A stretch of DNA of 16,502 nucleotides from DASRIA01 sp035650255 (GTDB taxonomy: Bacteria > Actinomycetota > Thermoleophilia > Solirubrobacterales > JBBDJG01), in the NCBI GenBank assembly GCA_035650255.1, contig DASRIA010000085.1, positions 1-16,502 of the forward strand, given 5' to 3'. Both the position numbers and the translations under genes were made by a program. Of this stretch, positions 14,054-16,502 are shown piece after piece (position 1 is the first letter of the stretch; the number at the start of each line of letters is the position of its first letter). Under the pieces are notes generated by a model. The model worked only from the letters and a program-made list of their open reading frames with translations. It made no database searches and was not told where the DNA came from.

Positions 14054-15078
14054 GCGGGCTTGCGCGCCACGACGAGCAGTCGCTCCCAGCCGGGCGCGTG
14101 CTCGACTTGGTCGAACTCCACGGACTCGAGCCGCACGGCCGAGAGGATCTCCTCCACCTCGCCGCGCGAGTAGACGCGCACGTAGTCGACGTCCGGCGCA
14201 GTCCGGCGGGGTTCCCCCTCGATCAAGTCGAAGATCAGCTTGGCGCCCGGATTGAGCCGGCGCTCCACGTTGCGGAGCGCAGCCTCGAAGGACGGATAGA
14301 GGTGCTTCAGCGTGAGAGACGACAGCACGGCATCGAAGCGCTCGTCGAGAGACGCGGTCTCGATGTCGGCGTGCACGAAGTCGACGTCGTCGCGATCGAA
14401 CCGCTCGCTCAGGTGCCTCACGTTCGAGGCCGAGATGTCGACGGCGACGTACCTGCGAAACGCCAGTCCGCGATCGAGGCAGGCGCTGAGGAGCCGACCG
14501 TACCCGGGGCCGATCTCGAGCACCGCCTTGTCGGGGCCGAACACGCCGTGCGGCTCGGCCTTCGCTATGAACGCATCTCCGGACAGCTCGATCCCCCAGG
14601 TGAGCGCCTTGTGGGGCGCCCTCTCGCGCCACCGGATCTTCGCCCGCTCGCCAGGCCGCGCGCCGGCACGCTGTCGCTCGATGGAGTAGCGGATGTCGCG
14701 CTGGTTGACCTCGCCCACGAGGATGCCTCCGTCGACGACCGGGACTCGTCCAAGTCCTGCTTCCTGGATGGTGCGCAGCGCTGCCTCGACCGGATCGTCC
14801 ACGTTCACGCAGACTCCGCCCCGGCATACGTCACCGATCGTGCGGGAGTCGTGGTCGCCTTTCCGCAGCGCATGCAGGGCCTCGTGCTTGATCAGCACGC
14901 CCGTCAGGGTCCTGTCCTCGGCGACGACGGGTACCGCGCGAACGGTAAGGCCCTCGATGTCGCGCGCCGCATCGGCGAGGAAGCGATGTGCGTCGAACAC
15001 CTGGACGGGCTCGGACATCGCCTCGCGCACCAGGATGTCGGTGTTCTCGGGTGTGGGACTCTCAGGCACCGGCGGCAT
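14050..15078 (-). CDS. CBS-pair / SAM-dependent methyltransferase fusion protein
   Basis: A 342-residue soluble protein. Residues about 12-135 form two CBS repeats: I-L-V-R-E-A-M with V-P-V-V and G-V-L-I (repeat 1), then V-P-V-V-D-G-G-I-L-V-G-E-V-N-Q-R-D-I (repeat 2). CBS pairs usually bind adenine nucleotides such as AMP, ATP or SAM. A linker leads to a class I methyltransferase fold (about 175-340). It has motif I L-E-I-G-P-G-Y-G-R (187-195), the acidic D214 in V-A-V-D-I-S, H-A-D-I-E (237-241) and F-D-A-V-L-S-S-L-T-L-K-H-L. No substrate-specific motif is recognised. The ATG at 15078 is preferred to an in-frame TTG at 15132 because the CBS domain starts close behind it and GGA stands just upstream. 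The TAG stop interlocks with that of the HDOD-LuxR gene. The nucleotide may gate the methyltransferase; that is inference. Confidence 0.87.
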   Translation of the reverse strand: MPPVPESPTPENTDILVREAMSEPVQVFDAHRFLADAARDIEGLTVRAVPVVAEDRTLTGVLIKHEALHALRKGDHDSRTIGDVCRGGVCVNVDDPVEAALRTIQEAGLGRVPVVDGGILVGEVNQRDIRYSIERQRAGARPGERAKIRWRERAPHKALTWGIELSGDAFIAKAEPHGVFGPDKAVLEIGPGYGRLLSACLDRGLAFRRYVAVDISASNVRHLSERFDRDDVDFVHADIETASLDERFDAVLSSLTLKHLYPSFEAALRNVERRLNPGAKLIFDLIEGEPRRTAPDVDYVRVYSRGEVEEILSAVRLESVEFDQVEHAPGWERLLVVARKPA

Positions 15079-15146
15079 TATCGTCCAGGGTTCGAGCGAT
15101 CCGCGACGTGCCGGAAGCTGCCTGTAGCACAATTGGCCGAGACGCC

Positions 15147-15362
15147 ATGAGCGAGCAGCGCCTCAACGACAAGCAGTTCGAGCTCCTCCTGCAGGAGGTC
15201 ACCCGCATCGCGGACGAGCTCGAGGCCGTGCGCCGGCGCCTCGCCATGCTCGAGGCGATCCCGCCCGCGGTGGAGCAGCTCGCTCGGCTGTCGAACTCGC
15301 TGGAGGCGCTCGCCTATGCGGCCATCGGCCGCGAGGGTCCGCGCGTGCGGCGACGCGCGTAG
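15147..15362 (+). CDS. Small coiled-coil protein, function unknown
   Basis: A 71-residue protein with heptad-like leucine/isoleucine spacing from about residue 6 to 50 and an arginine-rich tail (R-V-R-R-R-A). It has no signal peptide or known domain. It starts at ATG 15147, 68 bases from the divergent CBS-methyltransferase start; only a weak GAG precedes it. The frame is open further upstream, but that extension looks like antisense of the neighbour. Its last 49 bases lie opposite the 3' end of the VanZ-like gene. The amphipathic pattern argues for a real gene, but with no homologue recognised the call is moderate. Confidence 0.55.
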   Translation: MSEQRLNDKQFELLLQEVTRIADELEAVRRRLAMLEAIPPAVEQLARLSNSLEALAYAAIGREGPRVRRRA

Positions 15363-15727
15363 ACCGTGATCACGAGCGCCGCGAGCGCCATCCCGACCGC
15401 GTCGATCAGCACGTCCACGGGAGTGCCGGTGCGGCCGTCGACGAACGTCTGGTGCCACTCGTCCGAGGCCGCGTAGAGGAGGGCGATGCCGATCGCACCC
15501 GCGAGCGGCCGGCCCACGTCGAGCGCCCGCAGGGCCCGCCACCAAAGTGCCGTCAGCACGGCGTACTCCGTCACGTGCGCCATCTTCCGCAGCACGACGT
15601 CCCACCAGGCGCGGTCGACCTCGTCGCTGGGCTGGCCGGACAGCACGAAGATCACCGCCATCCAGGCGAGTGGGGGCAGGAGCAGCGCCGCGAGGCGGCG
15701 TGCGCTGGGCGCGGTCAGGGAGGCCAT
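15314..15727 (-). CDS. VanZ-like integral membrane protein
   Basis: A 137-residue protein with four predicted membrane helices at about 12-30, 46-65, 72-88 and 103-124. It shows the VanZ family pattern: K48-x2-H51-x2-E54-Y55 in helix 2, then S-D-E-W-H-Q-T-F-V-D-G-R (88-99), and D105, D109 and G112 entering helix 4. VanZ itself gives low-level teicoplanin resistance in enterococci; most family members have no known role, and this should not be read as a resistance gene. ATG 15727 is chosen over an adjacent TTG because GAGGA stands about 9-10 bases upstream. It is divergent from the Rrf2 regulator across 65 bases. The tail overlaps the small coiled-coil gene on the other strand by 49 bases. Confidence 0.9.
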   Translation of the reverse strand: MASLTAPSARRLAALLLPPLAWMAVIFVLSGQPSDEVDRAWWDVVLRKMAHVTEYAVLTALWWRALRALDVGRPLAGAIGIALLYAASDEWHQTFVDGRTGTPVDVLIDAVGMALAALVITVYARRRTRGPSRPMAA

Positions 15728-15752
15728 CAATACACTTCCTCGACGCCGGATA

Positions 15753-15773
15753 GTGGCACCTAAAGGACGCCAC
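15753..15773. promoter_or_regulatory. Inverted repeat between vanZ-like and Rrf2 genes, candidate operator
   Basis: GTGGC-N11-GCCAC forms a 21-base dyad with a near-symmetric CCTAAAGG core, in the 65-base divergent region. Rrf2 regulators bind dyads of about this size and often repress themselves. This is a candidate only, from symmetry and position. Confidence 0.35.
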
Positions 15774-15779
15774 GGGCAC

Positions 15780-15785
15780 AGGAGA
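15780..15785 (+). promoter_or_regulatory. Ribosome binding site supporting a TTG start
   Basis: AGGAGA lies 7 bases before the TTG at 15793. With the family-typical N-terminus that follows (S-S-K-S-R-Y-A-V), this fixes TTG as the start of the Rrf2 gene. Confidence 0.6.
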
Positions 15786-15792
15786 GAGTCGC

Positions 15793-16212
15793 TTGATCAC
15801 GATCAGCTCGAAGTCGCGCTACGCCGTCCAGGCACTGGCTGAGCTGATGCGCCAGGGTGCTGTGCCCGGTGGCGCGCCGGTGCCGATCGCCGAGCTCGCA
15901 CGTCGGCGGGGCATCCCGCTGCAATTCCTGGAGCAGCTGTTCGCGACGCTCCGCCGGGCCGGACTGCTGCAGAGCCAGCGGGGCGTGAAAGGCGGCTACT
16001 CGTTCCACCGCGACCCGGCCGAGATCTCCGTGCTGGAGATCGTGCAGCTGCTCGACGGCGAGTTCGATGCGGAGGCTGCGGCCGCCGGAGGTGCGAACGA
16101 GGTCTGGTCGCGGGCCGTCACCGCGCTGCGCAACGAGCTCAGCGGCACCACGATCGGCGATGTCGTGGCGCGTGAGGCACAGGCGGCCGGCGCGTCGATG
16201 TACCAGATCTGA
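15793..16212 (+). CDS. Rrf2 family transcriptional regulator without cysteines
   Basis: A 139-residue DNA-binding protein starting at TTG. The N-terminus I-T-I-S-S-K-S-R-Y-A-V-Q-A-L is typical of Rrf2 proteins. The winged helix spans about 1-80, with I-A-E-L-A-R-R-R-G-I-P as the recognition region and R-G-V-K-G-G-Y-S-F as the wing. The family dimer helix follows. There is no cysteine anywhere, so it cannot hold an Fe-S cluster by the three-Cys scheme of IscR or NsrR. In this it resembles cluster-free members such as CymR, which senses through a partner protein. The target is unknown; the divergent VanZ-like gene and its own promoter, with the dyad at 15753-15773, are the nearest candidates. 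Confidence 0.9.
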   Translation: MITISSKSRYAVQALAELMRQGAVPGGAPVPIAELARRRGIPLQFLEQLFATLRRAGLLQSQRGVKGGYSFHRDPAEISVLEIVQLLDGEFDAEAAAAGGANEVWSRAVTALRNELSGTTIGDVVAREAQAAGASMYQI

Positions 16213-16242
16213 CGACGCCGCATGCAATAGGAGCCAGGAAAC

Positions 16243-16269
16243 GTCCCGTTCGCAAGCCTGAAGCGGGAC
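16243..16269. terminator. Hairpin between convergent genes, possible terminator
   Basis: GTCCCG-TTC pairs with GAA-(G bulge)-CGGGAC around the loop GCAAGCCT, giving nine base pairs. It lies in the ~100-base gap between the Rrf2 stop and the 3' end of the convergent SnoaL-like gene. There is no T tract on either strand, so it would be a non-classical terminator at best. Confidence 0.35.
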
Positions 16270-16312
16270 CACGCTGCAGCGGCATGACCGCGCCTGTGAA
16301 GTCGCTCCGGAC

Positions 16313-16502
16313 TCAGGAGCCGGCGTGAACGTCTTGCTCCGACAGCCCCACGGCCTCGAGGGCTTCCGCTCGGTCGGTGAACGTTTCTTCCCTGAAGACC
16401 TTGCCCGCTCTGAGCCAGAACGCGGCAACGATCGGTGTATCTCCTTGGGCGCCACTCTCTTTGCCGCGCCAGTCGACGCTTGCAACCATCAGCACGGCAG
16501 CG
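16313..16502 (-). CDS. SnoaL/NTF2-like domain protein, C-terminal fragment (gene continues past the window)
   Basis: The reading frame is open from the window edge to a TGA at 16313-16315, giving the last 62 or so residues. The pattern is the closing beta-hairpin of SnoaL-like/NTF2-fold proteins: a V-L-M-V-A-S-V strand, W-R-G-K-E-S-G, then I-V-A-A-F-W-L-R-A-G-K-V-F-R-E-E-T-F and D-R-A-E-A-L-E-A-V-G-L. The start and catalytic pocket residues lie outside, so enzyme or binding roles cannot be told apart. Only a GTG at 16495 lies inside the window, and it is probably internal. Confidence 0.72.
   Translation of the reverse strand, partial: AAVLMVASVDWRGKESGAQGDTPIVAAFWLRAGKVFREETFTDRAEALEAVGLSEQDVHAGS

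Noticed and set aside
12896..14827. 643-codon minus-strand open frame opposite the HDOD-LuxR gene and running into the methyltransferase gene
   Set aside because: Antisense of two well-supported genes; low-complexity composition and no domain pattern.
15125..15133. TAGCACAAT as a -10 element for the small coiled-coil gene
   Set aside because: Neither possible hexamer fits TAnnnT well and there is no -35 at a usable distance.
13348..15150. 600-codon plus-strand open frame across the HDOD-LuxR and methyltransferase genes
   Set aside because: Shifted or antisense reading of real genes, with biased composition and no recognisable domain.
15314..15727. VanZ-like gene as a glycopeptide resistance determinant
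   Set aside because: No van ligase, dehydrogenase or sensor genes nearby; most VanZ-family proteins are chromosomal with unknown roles.

Overview
This is a compact, high-GC chromosomal window with no tRNA, rRNA, CRISPR array, insertion sequence or integrase that I can see. The organism looks like an actinobacterium, most likely of the Thermoleophilia (Solirubrobacterales/Gaiellales) type. That placement is inference. It rests on base composition, on a DnaE1-type polymerase with an intact PHP site, on GTG/TTG starts, on promoter motifs set very close to start codons, and on secreted TolB-like/DUF11 proteins whose C-terminal region I recall from such genomes. No database search was done.

Layout. 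(1) 1-3675: short leader and dnaE, the replicative polymerase alpha subunit. (2) 3743-4958: a small cysteine-rich protein followed by a cytoplasmic SGNH/GDSL-like protein with Cys where the catalytic Ser is expected. (3) 4955-7200: nfo (endonuclease IV, minus strand) and gltX (glutamyl-tRNA synthetase, plus strand), head to head with only 8 bases between start codons. (4) 7197-12827: the most unusual part, three tandem minus-strand paralogues of about 620 residues. Each has a signal peptide, a TolB-like beta-propeller of WSPDG (PD40) repeats, a DUF11 domain, and a conserved ~200-residue C-terminal domain ending exactly in F-V-P. (5) 12935-14053, divergent from the trio: an HDOD/HD phosphohydrolase-like domain fused to a LuxR-type DNA-binding domain. 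(6) 14050-15362: a CBS-pair/methyltransferase fusion (minus) and a short coiled-coil protein (plus). (7) 15314-16502: a VanZ-like membrane protein, an Rrf2-type regulator without cysteines, and the 3' end of a SnoaL/NTF2-like gene that leaves the window.

Organisation. No gene-free stretch exceeds about 150 bases; the largest is the trio/HDOD divergent region at 12786-12934. Three convergent junctions (4955-4958, 7197-7200, 14050-14053) share exactly four bases, so the two stop codons interlock and no terminator fits between the genes. dnaE, the cysteine-rich gene and gltX each have a TAnnnT hexamer ending 7-9 bases before the start codon, which suggests leaderless mRNAs. The trio reads as one operon (promoter near 12852-12882, order 12785 -> 10929 -> 9068) with a 1-base stop/start overlap at the first junction and a 10-base gap at the second. 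The divergent HDOD-LuxR gene is the obvious candidate regulator. The housekeeping genes (dnaE, nfo, gltX) are ordinary. The candidates for undescribed biology are the exported trio with its shared C-terminal domain, the HDOD-LuxR fusion, the CBS-methyltransferase fusion and the Cys-rich/GDC-motif gene pair.
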